Assembly: GCA_021775655.1 (NCBI GenBank)
Contig: JAJFHK010000132.1
Coordinates: forward strand, 1 to 13,224
Length of the DNA: 13,224 bases
Direction: 5' to 3'
Source: Filomicrobium sp.
GTDB lineage: Bacteria; Pseudomonadota; Alphaproteobacteria; Rhizobiales; Hyphomicrobiaceae
The position numbers and the translations under genes are program-made. Of the stretch, positions 6,351 through 13,224 are shown in pieces. Each line of letters begins with the position of its first letter. Position 1 is the stretch's first letter. Under the pieces are notes generated by a model that saw only the letters and a program-made list of their open reading frames with translations, was not told the origin of the DNA and did not search any database.

Positions 6351-8816
6351 CTAGAGCAGCACTACATCGTCATCGAATACGATGCGCTCAATGCCTGAAA
6401 GAATGTCGCGCCCCTGATCTCCGCTCTGGTCGACGATGGTGGCGTTGCCGCCGCTAATGTTCGAAATATCGAAGTTATCGCGGGAACCGAAGATCCGAAC
6501 GGTGTCCACACCGATTCCTCCAAACAAGTTGTCATTGCCGGATCCACCGATCAGGAGATCATTGCCAACCGCGCCATAAATCGTGTCGTTGCCTGCGCCT
6601 CCGCGAAGAAGATCGTTACCGTTTTGCCCGTTCAGCCGGTCGTTCCCATCGCCGCCAAACAGGAAGTCTCGATCAATGCCGCCGAGCAGGATGTCATTTC
6701 CGCTTTCACCGTACATTCTGTCGGTGCCAGCCTGACCGTGCATTACGTCGTTCCCGTTACCGCCATAAATGACGTCATTGCCGAGGGCTCCGTATAGCCG
6801 GTCGAAACTATCGCCGCCGAAAATACGGTCGTTGCCGGTGCCGCCGAACAACGAGTCCGTACCACCCTCACCGTACAAAACGTCGTTCCCGGACCCTCCT
6901 TCGGCGCGGTCGAATCCAAGTCCTCCGTTGATGGTATCGTTTCCAGCACCGCCGGACAGGATGTCTGCGCCATCCATGCCGTTCAATACGTCATTGCCGA
7001 ATAGACCAAACAGGATGTTCTGGAGACTGTCGCCGGTAATAACGTCGTTCCCGTTACCTCCTGTGACATTCTCGATCGTTGAGACCGTGTCGTTGCCTGA
7101 TTGCGTCCCGGTTGAAGAATTGCCGGTCAGGTTAACTGTAACACCTGCGCTGAATCCCGAACCGAAGAACAGCGTGTCGATACCGTCGTCGCCGTTGTAT
7201 TGGTCGTCTCCGTCAAGGAGGGAGGCGAAGATCATGTCGTTGCCGCCACCGGCATTGATTATGTCGGTCCCGCCGAGGCCTTCAAAGTGCTCGTCGACTG
7301 CGCTACCCGTGAAAGTGTCGTCGTTGTTGGTTCCTATAACGCCTTCAATTGAAGTGAGCAGGTCGGTTTCACCAAAACTGTCGGATGCTGCACCGGTCGT
7401 AAAGTTTACGTTCAGGCCGCTTCCCCCATTTTCAACCGAATAATCGATTGTATCGAAGCCGCCCATACCATTGATTTGGTCGATACCGTTGAAGCCAGAA
7501 AACCAATTTGCTCTGTTGTCGCCGGTCAAGGCGTCGTTCTGGCTTGTGGCCCGGATAATTTCGATGTTTCTCAGAGTGTCGGTGTTACCGTAGCTGTCGG
7601 TTACTGTGCCGTTGGTGAGATCGATGATGATGCTGCCCGCACCGTCTTCTGAAGTGTAATCGACGGTGTCGATGCCGTCACCGCCATCAATGAAGTCATT
7701 ACCGGCTCCGCCAACGATGAAGTCATCTCCGGCGCCGCCATTGATGTTGTCGTTTTCAGAACCGCCGATGATAATGTCGTCTCCGGCGTTACCATTGATG
7801 TTGTCGTTTCCGGGACCACCGTCGATGACGTCGTTTCCGTCACCGCCGTTGATGTTGTCGTTTCCAGCGCCACCGTCGATGACATCGTTTCCGGTGCCAC
7901 CGTTGATGTTGTCGTTTCCAGCTCCGCCGTCGATAATGTCGTTTCCGGAGCCACCATTGATGGTGTCGTTTCCGTCACCGCCATTAATCGTGTCGTTGCC
8001 TGAGCCGCCATCAATTTCGTCGTCGCCGCCTTTGCCGTCGATATTGTCGTTGCCGTCTCCACCGGAAATAGTGTCATCGCTTCCAGTCCCGTCCAGGTCA
8101 TCGTCGCCGCTACCGCCGATGATTACCTCGCCAGTGAGACTGAAAGTAGCTTGGATGCCGCTTGGAAATTCAGCTCCGATTCCGTCTGTGGAGGATCCGT
8201 TGCCATCGCCGGTCAGCCAATTTGCCGAGTTGGAGATTGCGGCAAGAACCTCTTCCGGCGTGCCTGAAGTGATCCCAGCGTAAACATTGACGTCATGGTT
8301 TCCTGGAATTTCCACGAATCCGGGGATTCCTGTACCCGTGATGTCGCCCAATCCGGTTCCCGTCGTATTGACAGTACCGATATCTGAACCGATGGCTGCC
8401 AGGAAGCGCGTTGGTGTGACTTCCCCCAACAAGCTGACTGAACCCTGCACCGCATAAATGTTATCGGCAGCGCCGAAGCTGAGACCGTCGCCATCGAGAA
8501 CGATCGGGTCAATGTCTATTGCAAGGCCAGCCGTATCGTTTCCGCCGATGTTGACAGAAATTAACGCGCCCAGATTCGCAAACGTGATTGATGTTCCAGC
8601 AGCAATACCACCGGCCGGCACCGTAAAGACGAATGAACCGGCGCGAAGATCTAGTGTGGCGGCGAGGTCGTTGGGAAATGCTGAGCCGCTCCAGGCGTGG
8701 TCAGTGAAGATAATTTGTTCGCCGGCGCCCAGTTCTTCGAGAGCAACAACCGAGAAACCGTCGGAACCGTCCGAGTTAAATCCGGTGAATGCAATTGAGC
8801 CTTGTGCGAGTGGCAT
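6351..8816 (-). CDS. RTX-type calcium-binding protein, likely secreted by a type I system
   Basis: An 821-residue acidic protein without an N-terminal signal peptide. Residues 1-230 form a globular, probably beta-rich domain (starts MPLAQGSIAFTGFNSDGSDG, with IIFTDHAWSGSAF) of a kind often placed before RTX repeats; I cannot give it a function. Residues about 233-385 are a dense array of GGxGxDxhx nonapeptides that bind calcium as a beta roll. Residues about 385-585 hold three inter-repeat modules with a D-x-Y or similar start and a glycine-aspartate end. A second RTX array covers about 585-770. The last 50 residues end in GIERIVFDDDVVLL, typical of C-terminal type I secretion signals. The ATG has AAAGG (8825-8829) 8 bases upstream. 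No ABC transporter, membrane fusion protein or protease-type catalytic motif is seen in the window. A surface, adhesion or matrix role is a guess. Confidence 0.92.
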   Translation of the reverse strand: MPLAQGSIAFTGFNSDGSDGFSVVALEELGAGEQIIFTDHAWSGSAFPNDLAATLDLRAGSFVFTVPAGGIAAGTSITFANLGALISVNIGGNDTAGLAIDIDPIVLDGDGLSFGAADNIYAVQGSVSLLGEVTPTRFLAAIGSDIGTVNTTGTGLGDITGTGIPGFVEIPGNHDVNVYAGITSGTPEEVLAAISNSANWLTGDGNGSSTDGIGAEFPSGIQATFSLTGEVIIGGSGDDDLDGTGSDDTISGGDGNDNIDGKGGDDEIDGGSGNDTINGGDGNDTINGGSGNDIIDGGAGNDNINGGTGNDVIDGGAGNDNINGGDGNDVIDGGPGNDNINGNAGDDIIIGGSENDNINGGAGDDFIVGGAGNDFIDGGDGIDTVDYTSEDGAGSIIIDLTNGTVTDSYGNTDTLRNIEIIRATSQNDALTGDNRANWFSGFNGIDQINGMGGFDTIDYSVENGGSGLNVNFTTGAASDSFGETDLLTSIEGVIGTNNDDTFTGSAVDEHFEGLGGTDIINAGGGNDMIFASLLDGDDQYNGDDGIDTLFFGSGFSAGVTVNLTGNSSTGTQSGNDTVSTIENVTGGNGNDVITGDSLQNILFGLFGNDVLNGMDGADILSGGAGNDTINGGLGFDRAEGGSGNDVLYGEGGTDSLFGGTGNDRIFGGDSFDRLYGALGNDVIYGGNGNDVMHGQAGTDRMYGESGNDILLGGIDRDFLFGGDGNDRLNGQNGNDLLRGGAGNDTIYGAVGNDLLIGGSGNDNLFGGIGVDTVRIFGSRDNFDISNISGGNATIVDQSGDQGRDILSGIERIVFDDDVVLL
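6505..7062 (-). repeat. Second RTX nonapeptide array (coding)
   Basis: About twenty degenerate 27-base units coding for GGxGxDxhx-type nonapeptides, for example GGAGNDTIYG and GGNGNDVMHG. They are more diverged at DNA level than the first array, which suggests an older set of repeats. Confidence 0.8.
7662..8120 (-). repeat. First RTX nonapeptide array (coding)
   Basis: About seventeen tandem 27-base units coding for GG-G-(N/D)D nonapeptides. The central part (7741-8010) shows a higher-order 54-base period and is described as its own entry. Confidence 0.85.
7741..8010 (-). repeat. 54-bp higher-order tandem repeat within the RTX array
   Basis: The 12-mer TTGATGTTGTCG on the plus strand starts at 7741, 7795, 7849 and 7903, and with one change (TTGATGGTGTCG) at 7957: an exact 54-base period. 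Each unit codes for two alternating nonapeptides, one with D-N-I-N and one with D-V/I-I-D. High DNA identity, including third codon positions, points to recent duplication or gene conversion. Confidence 0.85.
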
Positions 8817-9070
8817 TGAGACGACCTTTCAAAACGAAATCCCCGTGTTGCCACCATCAATGCCAGAAAGTACTTGAGGATCTGTTCATGGATAACATCC
8901 ATTAACTTCAAATTTTTCTGCGTTTTCATTGAAAATTCCACCCTCAATCGATCCAATGTATTGCTCAAATTTGTGACACTTCGGATCAATGGTTAGAATT
9001 TGTTTCAATGAGATTATTTATTGGCCAGCCGTTGAGTGTTCGAGAACGGCACAACGATTATCGAATCAAA
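8817..9070. other. AT-rich intergenic region upstream of the RTX gene
   Basis: This stretch is clearly richer in A and T than the genes around it and should contain the RTX promoter on the minus strand. The only site I can place is the Shine-Dalgarno AAAGG at 8825-8829. No -35/-10 pair stands out. A minus-strand frame open from 8989 runs out of frame into the RTX gene and is not supported as a gene. Confidence 0.4.
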
Positions 9071-9101
9071 AACGGCGGAGGCAATTGGCGCCTCCGCCGT
9101 T
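9068..9101 (-). terminator. Intrinsic terminator of the OmpA-family gene
   Basis: A perfect 12-bp inverted repeat (arms 9071-9082 and 9090-9101, AACGGCGGAGGC and its complement) with a 7-base loop. Read on the minus strand, the stem is followed by a run of five T (9068-9072 on the plus strand are A). It begins about 37 bases after the stop codon of the minus-strand OmpA-family gene. Confidence 0.9.
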
Positions 9102-9138
9102 GTCGTTAGCGTTTCAAACGCTGAGAATTTTGAGAGCG

Positions 9139-10857
9139 CTATCCGTCGCCTTCAAAGATCTCGTTGCCATTCTCGTCAAGAGCGATGTTATCGCTTTCGT
9201 TGGATAGAAGCGGGGTAATCCGGCGGATCGCAACACGGCGGTTACGCTGCTCGGGACCGCGAGTTTCGACCTTGAGGAATTCTTCGCCGTAGCCTTGCGT
9301 GACAAGGTTCTCCGGTGGGATGTCGTAGTATTCCGTCAAGGCGTTCGCGACTGAAGCCGCGCGTTCGTCGGACAGGATCATATTTTCTTCTCGATCACCA
9401 GTGGCATCGGTGTGACCTTCGATCAGATAGACCTCGTCCGGGTTCTCCTTGATGGCAGCATCCATAGCGGCGCCAACTTCATCAAGCCGATCGAGTTCGC
9501 GGTCGGGGATTTCAGCTGAACCGGTTGCGAACCTGATTGTGTCGAGGTCGATACGAGGCATGTAATCGCGCAGGTTCCTGTTCACCAGAATCTGGTTCAA
9601 AGTGTAGGTGCGATCAATCTCATCGACGGGGTCGGCGACGACGGCATCGTAAACGTCGTCAATGCTGTGTTCGGATGGTTCGACGATGTACCCGGACCTC
9701 GGTCCGGAGTAGCGGACCGGGGCGATCTCAACTGCAAGATCGCCTTCGTCCCACCAACGCGGCCGATTGTCGAACAGTACTGACACGCGGTTGCCGGGAT
9801 GGATTCGATATCGGCGAACGATGAAGCCATCGACATCGCGGATGGTTACGACCCGGGTGCCATCGGGACGAACGACGACATTCCGGCTCCAGCCGTTGTT
9901 GAGGTCGTCGACGTAGACATCTCGGGCATTCCAACCGTGCAGGCGGTCGCTGTCGTTATGATAGACGTAGTAGCTTGAGACGATCGCCGCTCCGACGGCA
10001 GCTCCAGCAAGTGCGGTGAAGATCGTGCGGCCACGGCGGCGGTCGACTACGCGGGCACGTTCACGCCAAGCAAAATTGCGGCGGAACGTTCGGCGCGAGG
10101 TGCGGCGCTGGTTCTGCAACCAGTTGCGCTGGCGAGCCACGCGATTGTTGCGCCGTTTTAGTCGTGTCGTTCGATTTCGGCCAGTATTGATCTTGCTTGC
10201 CAGATTTTTGCGCCGTTGCTGCAGACGTTTGAAAGTCGTGTTGTTGCGCTTGATTTGGCGGGTCTGAACTTTACGGCGCTTGCGGGTCTGTTTGTTAATT
10301 GCCCGCCGACGATTGTCGAGATTCTTATCGCGCTTCTGCAATTGCTTGGCGCGTTTGTCGAGCGCCTTGTCGCGCTGATTGTTTTTGCGTTGGAGAGTTT
10401 TTGCTTTGTTTTGGCGTTGGCGCTTCAAAGCCTCCTGGCGCTTCCTTTGCTGACTCTTCTTCTGTGCATCGAGGCGCTTCTGCTTGAGGCCGCGTGCCTT
10501 TTCTTCGTTGATGGCGCGCTGGCTTCGCTGCTTGTTGTTCTGTTTTGCTTTGCGCTGCCGGATTTTTTTCTGTTGAGCGGCTTTGCGCTTTTGTTGCTTG
10601 ATCTGATTGGCGCGGGCGTTGGGATTATTGGGCCGCTTGTTCTGGTTTGCTTTTCTCTTTTGCTGGCGTTGTTGTTGACGCTTCTGTTGACGGGCAGCTT
10701 TCCGCTTGGCTTTTTCTTCGGGCGTCAAAGCCTTCTGGGCAAGAGTGATTGTGTCGGCTTTCGAAGCCGCTCCAGCCTGCTGAGCAGACGCTGGAAGAGT
10801 ATAAAGTATCGGCATCACCATTAGGATGCCGACAAGAAGTCGGAAGATAGATTTCAT
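9139..10857 (-). CDS. OmpA-family protein with long Lys/Arg/Gln-rich region
   Basis: A 572-residue exported protein, probably tied to the cell wall. Residues 1-25 are a signal peptide (MKSIFRLLVGILMVMPILYT, then an ASA cleavage site). Residues about 47-277 are strongly basic and of low complexity (Lys, Arg, Gln, Asn), predicted helical or disordered. Residues about 278-300 are a Gly/Ala-rich hydrophobic stretch (TALAGAAVGAAIVSSYY), possibly a membrane-spanning or glycine-zipper segment. A beta-rich part follows, then the OmpA C-terminal domain (about 425-545) with GHTD (D484) and R499 in LSDERA, 15 residues apart as are the diaminopimelate-binding D271 and R286 of E. coli OmpA, and a final NRRV motif. 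I chose ATG 10857 over the in-frame TTG two codons earlier because GAAGG (10866-10870) sits 8 bases from it. An intrinsic terminator follows. Function of the basic region is unknown. Confidence 0.9.
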   Translation of the reverse strand: MKSIFRLLVGILMVMPILYTLPASAQQAGAASKADTITLAQKALTPEEKAKRKAARQQKRQQQRQQKRKANQNKRPNNPNARANQIKQQKRKAAQQKKIRQRKAKQNNKQRSQRAINEEKARGLKQKRLDAQKKSQQRKRQEALKRQRQNKAKTLQRKNNQRDKALDKRAKQLQKRDKNLDNRRRAINKQTRKRRKVQTRQIKRNNTTFKRLQQRRKNLASKINTGRNRTTRLKRRNNRVARQRNWLQNQRRTSRRTFRRNFAWRERARVVDRRRGRTIFTALAGAAVGAAIVSSYYVYHNDSDRLHGWNARDVYVDDLNNGWSRNVVVRPDGTRVVTIRDVDGFIVRRYRIHPGNRVSVLFDNRPRWWDEGDLAVEIAPVRYSGPRSGYIVEPSEHSIDDVYDAVVADPVDEIDRTYTLNQILVNRNLRDYMPRIDLDTIRFATGSAEIPDRELDRLDEVGAAMDAAIKENPDEVYLIEGHTDATGDREENMILSDERAASVANALTEYYDIPPENLVTQGYGEEFLKVETRGPEQRNRRVAIRRITPLLSNESDNIALDENGNEIFEGDG

Positions 10858-11144
10858 TTCCAAGACCTTCGTTTATGACCACTTTGTCGGGTGGCCCCTC
10901 CGGGTGACTGTGCTTTTTTATTCTCTTTAGTTCCTGAATACACGCTGAAGACTGGCAAAAACATGGCAAGTTTTCGAGCGGTGAAAGAGCACGTAGTGGC
11001 TGAGACGTTGATGTTTTTCTCTGACTGGCCTCTGTATGCCCGCAATTCAAGACTGCTGGTTGACGGAAAATCGTTTAACGTCAGATAGTTGACGGCGAAA
11101 CTCCACGCAAGGTACTGATTTTGAACAGTTGGCTAAGCGGTGAA
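10858..11144. other. Intergenic region between hslO and the OmpA-family gene
   Basis: About 290 bases downstream of hslO and upstream of the OmpA-family gene, both on the minus strand. It holds the Shine-Dalgarno GAAGG (10866-10870), a weak hairpin (10891-10908) and two copies of GTTGACGG (11059-11066, 11088-11095) with an inverted AACGTCA between them (11077-11083). No clear -35/-10 pair or hslO terminator is visible. The short open frames on both strands do not look coding. Confidence 0.4.
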
Positions 11145-12152
11145 TTATCGACCGATTTCGTGCTTTTCGTAGCGGTACACTTGGTTGCAGAATTCACAAG
11201 TCACATTAATGGTTCCGTCTTCTTCGCGAAGATCGTCGAGGCTGGAAACTGCGAACTGTGACAAGAACCCTGTGACGCGCTCGCGCGAACACCCGCAATG
11301 GTCCGTCAGTGATTGGCTCTCCTGGACGCGGACGCCTTCTTCATGAAACAGTCTGTAGAGTAGGCGTTCAGGAGAGAGGCCAGGTTCGGTCAACTCGTGA
11401 TCTTCAACGGTACCGGCCAACATTTCCGTGCGCCTCCAACCATCGTCGTCCCCGCCGCTTAGCGGAACCGGCTCGCCCTCGGTATCGCCGAGCGCGTTGC
11501 CGCCATCGTGGGCGATATGCTGCAACAACAGGCCGCCTGCTCGCCAGGTCCAGTAGCCACTGTCTGCGCTGCCCACCGGCTTTGTACGTGGTTGGTAGAC
11601 CTTTGCCACGGCAAGGCGAAGAAACGTCGGGAGCTGCTCAGACTGGCGGAAGTAGGTAAGCGCCGCGCTCGAGAGCGACTCATTTTCAAGCGCGACAATG
11701 CCTTGATAGCGATCCATTTCGCCGCCCGGGTCGATGGTCATGGCAAGAGTGCCCGCCCCGAGAAGCGCGGACTTTTCATTATCATCGCCCCCGGTCTCTG
11801 GTACGCGTTTATGATCGAAGCTGGCGTAGCCGCGTAGATTGCCCGGCGCGTCGTAGTTTGCGACTAACAAATCAAGCGGACCGTCGGACTTCGTTTGCAG
11901 GATGAGGCGGCCTTCGAATTTCAAAGCGCTGCCAAGAAGGGACGTGAGCGCCAGGGCCTGACCCAAAACTTCACCAATGGCATCTGGGTAACCGTGGCGC
12001 GAAAGAATGCGGTCAAGACCAGGCCCCAGGCGAACGATGCGTCCCGAGATGTTGGATCGCACCGTATGGAAAGGAATGACGAAATCGTCAGCGGAGTCTG
12101 TCGAGGCTCCTCCAATTTCGCTGCCATTCGGGTTGTCCGATGGATCGGCCAC
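11145..12152 (-). CDS. hslO: Redox-regulated chaperone Hsp33 (HslO)
   Basis: Cytoplasmic holdase switched on by oxidation: its zinc-bound cysteines form disulfides and the C-terminal part unfolds to bind unfolding proteins. The 335-residue product has the N-terminal core domain (about 24-250) and the C-terminal zinc site C286-x-C288 and C319-x-x-C322, with 30 residues between the pairs, inside the family range. Residues 1-22 are an acidic, Ser/Asp-rich extension, making it somewhat longer than E. coli Hsp33 (about 290). The start is GTG at 12152 with ACGGAG (12160-12165), 7 bases upstream. It follows argF by 45 bases on the same strand, the usual argD-argF-hslO order of Hyphomicrobiales, so it is probably transcribed from the arginine operon. 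Confidence 0.95.
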   Translation of the reverse strand: MADPSDNPNGSEIGGASTDSADDFVIPFHTVRSNISGRIVRLGPGLDRILSRHGYPDAIGEVLGQALALTSLLGSALKFEGRLILQTKSDGPLDLLVANYDAPGNLRGYASFDHKRVPETGGDDNEKSALLGAGTLAMTIDPGGEMDRYQGIVALENESLSSAALTYFRQSEQLPTFLRLAVAKVYQPRTKPVGSADSGYWTWRAGGLLLQHIAHDGGNALGDTEGEPVPLSGGDDDGWRRTEMLAGTVEDHELTEPGLSPERLLYRLFHEEGVRVQESQSLTDHCGCSRERVTGFLSQFAVSSLDDLREEDGTINVTCEFCNQVYRYEKHEIGR

Positions 12153-12159
12153 CTCGGCA

Positions 12160-12165
12160 CTCCGT
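12160..12165 (-). promoter_or_regulatory. Shine-Dalgarno deciding the hslO GTG start
   Basis: ACGGAG on the minus strand, 7 bases before the GTG at 12152. No in-frame ATG competes near it. Confidence 0.6.
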
Positions 12166-12197
12166 TCTTTGTTGTCTTCGTATGGATTGTGTTTGGT

Positions 12198-13127
12198 TTA
12201 GGCGCCTAGGCACCAGGCAAGGATCGCCTTTTGGGCGTGCAACCGGTTTTCGGCTTCATCGAATACGACCGACTGTGGCCCTTCGATAACTTCATCGGTG
12301 ACCTCATTGCCGCGATAGGCAGGCAGGCAATGCATAAAGATTGCGTCCTTGCCGGCCTTCTGCATCAAAGTCTCAGTCACAGCGTACGGCTGCAAGAGCG
12401 CCTTGCGCCGCTTTTCGTCTTTGTCGCCCATGGAAACCCAGGTGTCGGTGACAACGCAATCAGCGCCGCGAACCGCTTCCGCAGCATCGTCGGTGATGAG
12501 CAGGCGGCCCTTTTGCTGGTTCACCCATTTTTCGATTGTCGGGTCAGGGCGCAAGGAATCCGGACAGCCGAATCGCAATTCGAAGTCGAATTGCACGGCG
12601 GCGTGTATCCAAGAGGTCGCAACATTGTTGCCGTCGCCGACCCAGGCGATTGAGTGACCGGCAATGGGGCCTTTGGCTTCTTCAAAGGTGACAATGTCGG
12701 CCATGATCTGACAAGGGTGGCTGACGTCTGTCAGCCCGTTGATCAGTGGTACCGTTGCGTGCCGAGCAAATTCAATCAAAGTCTCGTGGCTGTTGGCGCG
12801 CAGCATAATGGCGTCAACATAGCGCGAAAGGACACGCGCCGTATCGGCAATCGATTCACCCCGGCCGATTTGCAGGTCGGTGTCATTGAGCATGATCGTC
12901 TGGCCACCGAGCTGACGCATGGCGACATCGAAGGAAACGCGCGTCCGCGTCGAGGGCTTCTCGAAGATCATTACGAGGATGGCATCCGCAATGCTATTTG
13001 GGAGCATCTTGGCCGGCACGCGTTTGCCGGCCCGCTTCATTGCGTGGGCCGTGTCGACGATCGAGCGCAGCGTTGCTGCGGTCAAAAGGTTGATATCAAT
13101 GAAATGGCGGGGGGAGGTGCTGGACAA
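12198..13127 (-). CDS. argF: Ornithine carbamoyltransferase (anabolic)
   Basis: Transfers the carbamoyl group from carbamoyl phosphate to L-ornithine, giving citrulline, the sixth step of arginine synthesis; cytoplasmic, normally a trimer. The 309-residue product shows carbamoyl-phosphate motif STRTR (59-63), HPCQ (137-140), the DGNNV segment (165-169), the ornithine loop D228 with SMG (232-234) and HCLP (266-269) with the catalytic cysteine C267. HCLP and the SMG loop separate it from aspartate carbamoyltransferase. The start is a rare TTG at 13127: the frame has a stop shortly upstream, no ATG or GTG lies between, and ACGGAG is 7 bases away. The next Met is residue 30, too late for the fold. 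It follows the argD stop by 27 bases and precedes hslO by 45 bases. Confidence 0.96.
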   Translation of the reverse strand: MSSTSPRHFIDINLLTAATLRSIVDTAHAMKRAGKRVPAKMLPNSIADAILVMIFEKPSTRTRVSFDVAMRQLGGQTIMLNDTDLQIGRGESIADTARVLSRYVDAIMLRANSHETLIEFARHATVPLINGLTDVSHPCQIMADIVTFEEAKGPIAGHSIAWVGDGNNVATSWIHAAVQFDFELRFGCPDSLRPDPTIEKWVNQQKGRLLITDDAAEAVRGADCVVTDTWVSMGDKDEKRRKALLQPYAVTETLMQKAGKDAIFMHCLPAYRGNEVTDEVIEGPQSVVFDEAENRLHAQKAILAWCLGA

Positions 13128-13134
13128 CCCGCGG

Positions 13135-13140
13135 CTCCGT
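13135..13140 (-). promoter_or_regulatory. Shine-Dalgarno deciding the argF TTG start
   Basis: ACGGAG on the minus strand, 7 bases before the TTG at 13127. Sequence and spacing are the same as at hslO. Confidence 0.6.
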
Positions 13141-13154
13141 AATTGTTTTGGATT

Positions 13155-13224
13155 TCAAGTTGAGATGCGGCGCTGGCTGGCAAGTGCCCGCTTAAGCCGC
13201 GACAGGCCCTCGGCGATCTCTTCT
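13155..13224 (-). CDS. argD: C-terminal end of a gene, probably acetylornithine aminotransferase ArgD (partial)
   Basis: The minus-strand frame entering from the right edge codes for EEIAEGLSRLKRALASQRR and three more residues before a TGA at 13155-13157. This amphipathic helix is what the C-terminus of class III aminotransferases looks like, and argD is the usual gene directly upstream of argF-hslO in Hyphomicrobiales. ArgD makes N-acetylornithine (step 4) and often also serves lysine synthesis. With only 22 codons visible, the identity rests mainly on context; the coding frame itself is more certain than the name. Confidence 0.6.
   Translation of the reverse strand, partial: EEIAEGLSRLKRALASQRRIST

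Noticed and set aside
7741..8010. CRISPR-like regular repeats
   Set aside because: The period is 54 bases with no unique spacers, and the units stay in frame as RTX nonapeptides.
7666..8283. 205-codon plus-strand frame with regular Ser/Pro repeats
   Set aside because: Antisense reading of the RTX repeats; the periodicity belongs to the minus-strand gene.
8651..8989. 112-codon minus-strand frame running from the intergenic region into the RTX gene
   Set aside because: Over half overlaps the RTX gene out of frame, and the remaining 58 codons match nothing I know. A small peptide from 8930 (MKTQKNLKLMDV) cannot be excluded but is unsupported.
10216..10824. 202-codon plus-strand open frame rich in Leu and Phe
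   Set aside because: It looks like a multi-pass membrane protein only because it is the complement of Lys/Arg/Gln codons in the basic region of the OmpA-family gene.
10891..10919. Hairpin followed by six T on the plus strand, resembling a terminator
   Set aside because: The stem has a mismatch and a G-T pair, and no plus-strand transcript is expected here. On the minus strand, where the gene is, the T-run is on the wrong side.
10891..11088. 65-codon plus-strand frame upstream of the OmpA-family gene
   Set aside because: No Shine-Dalgarno, no recognisable sequence, and it lies in what should be the promoter and leader region of the minus-strand gene.
12198..13127. Aspartate or N-acetylornithine carbamoyltransferase as alternative to argF
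   Set aside because: The SMG loop and HCLP motif, and the argD-hslO context, fit ornithine carbamoyltransferase.

Overview
The window looks like chromosomal DNA of an alphaproteobacterium, most likely of the order Hyphomicrobiales (Rhizobiales). The grounds are the order yidC-engB-argB followed by a HAD pyrimidine 5'-nucleotidase, the order argD-argF-hslO, and the protein sequences themselves (for example Lys instead of the enterobacterial Arg in TM2 of YidC). Base composition is moderately GC-rich by eye. I see no insertion sequence, tRNA, rRNA, CRISPR array or phage gene.

Left part (1-6323), mainly plus strand. The window opens inside yidC (membrane protein insertase), followed by engB (GTPase of 50S ribosome assembly), then argB (N-acetylglutamate kinase), which overlaps by 4 bases a HAD-family pyrimidine 5'-nucleotidase gene. 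Between engB and argB, on the opposite strand, lies a 624-codon gene for an unusual protein: a double Clp_N repeat without any AAA+ module, a long proline-rich linker, a beta-rich domain and one C-terminal membrane segment. It is the least explained gene here and the best candidate for something undescribed.

Middle part (6351-10857), minus strand. Two cell-surface genes stand here: a type I-secreted RTX calcium-binding protein with an array of near-perfect 54-bp repeats, and an OmpA-family protein with a signal peptide, about 230 residues of Lys/Arg/Gln-rich sequence and a C-terminal peptidoglycan-binding domain. A strong intrinsic terminator ends the OmpA-family gene.

Right part (11145-13224), minus strand. 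The argD tail, argF (ornithine carbamoyltransferase) and hslO (Hsp33 redox chaperone) form a compact operon. argF starts with TTG and hslO with GTG, each with the same ACGGAG Shine-Dalgarno 7 bases upstream.

Together the window carries three of the arginine pathway steps (ArgB step 2, ArgD step 4, ArgF step 6) in two oppositely oriented groups, with envelope or secreted proteins between them, plus general protein biogenesis and quality control (YidC, EngB, Hsp33, the Clp_N protein).
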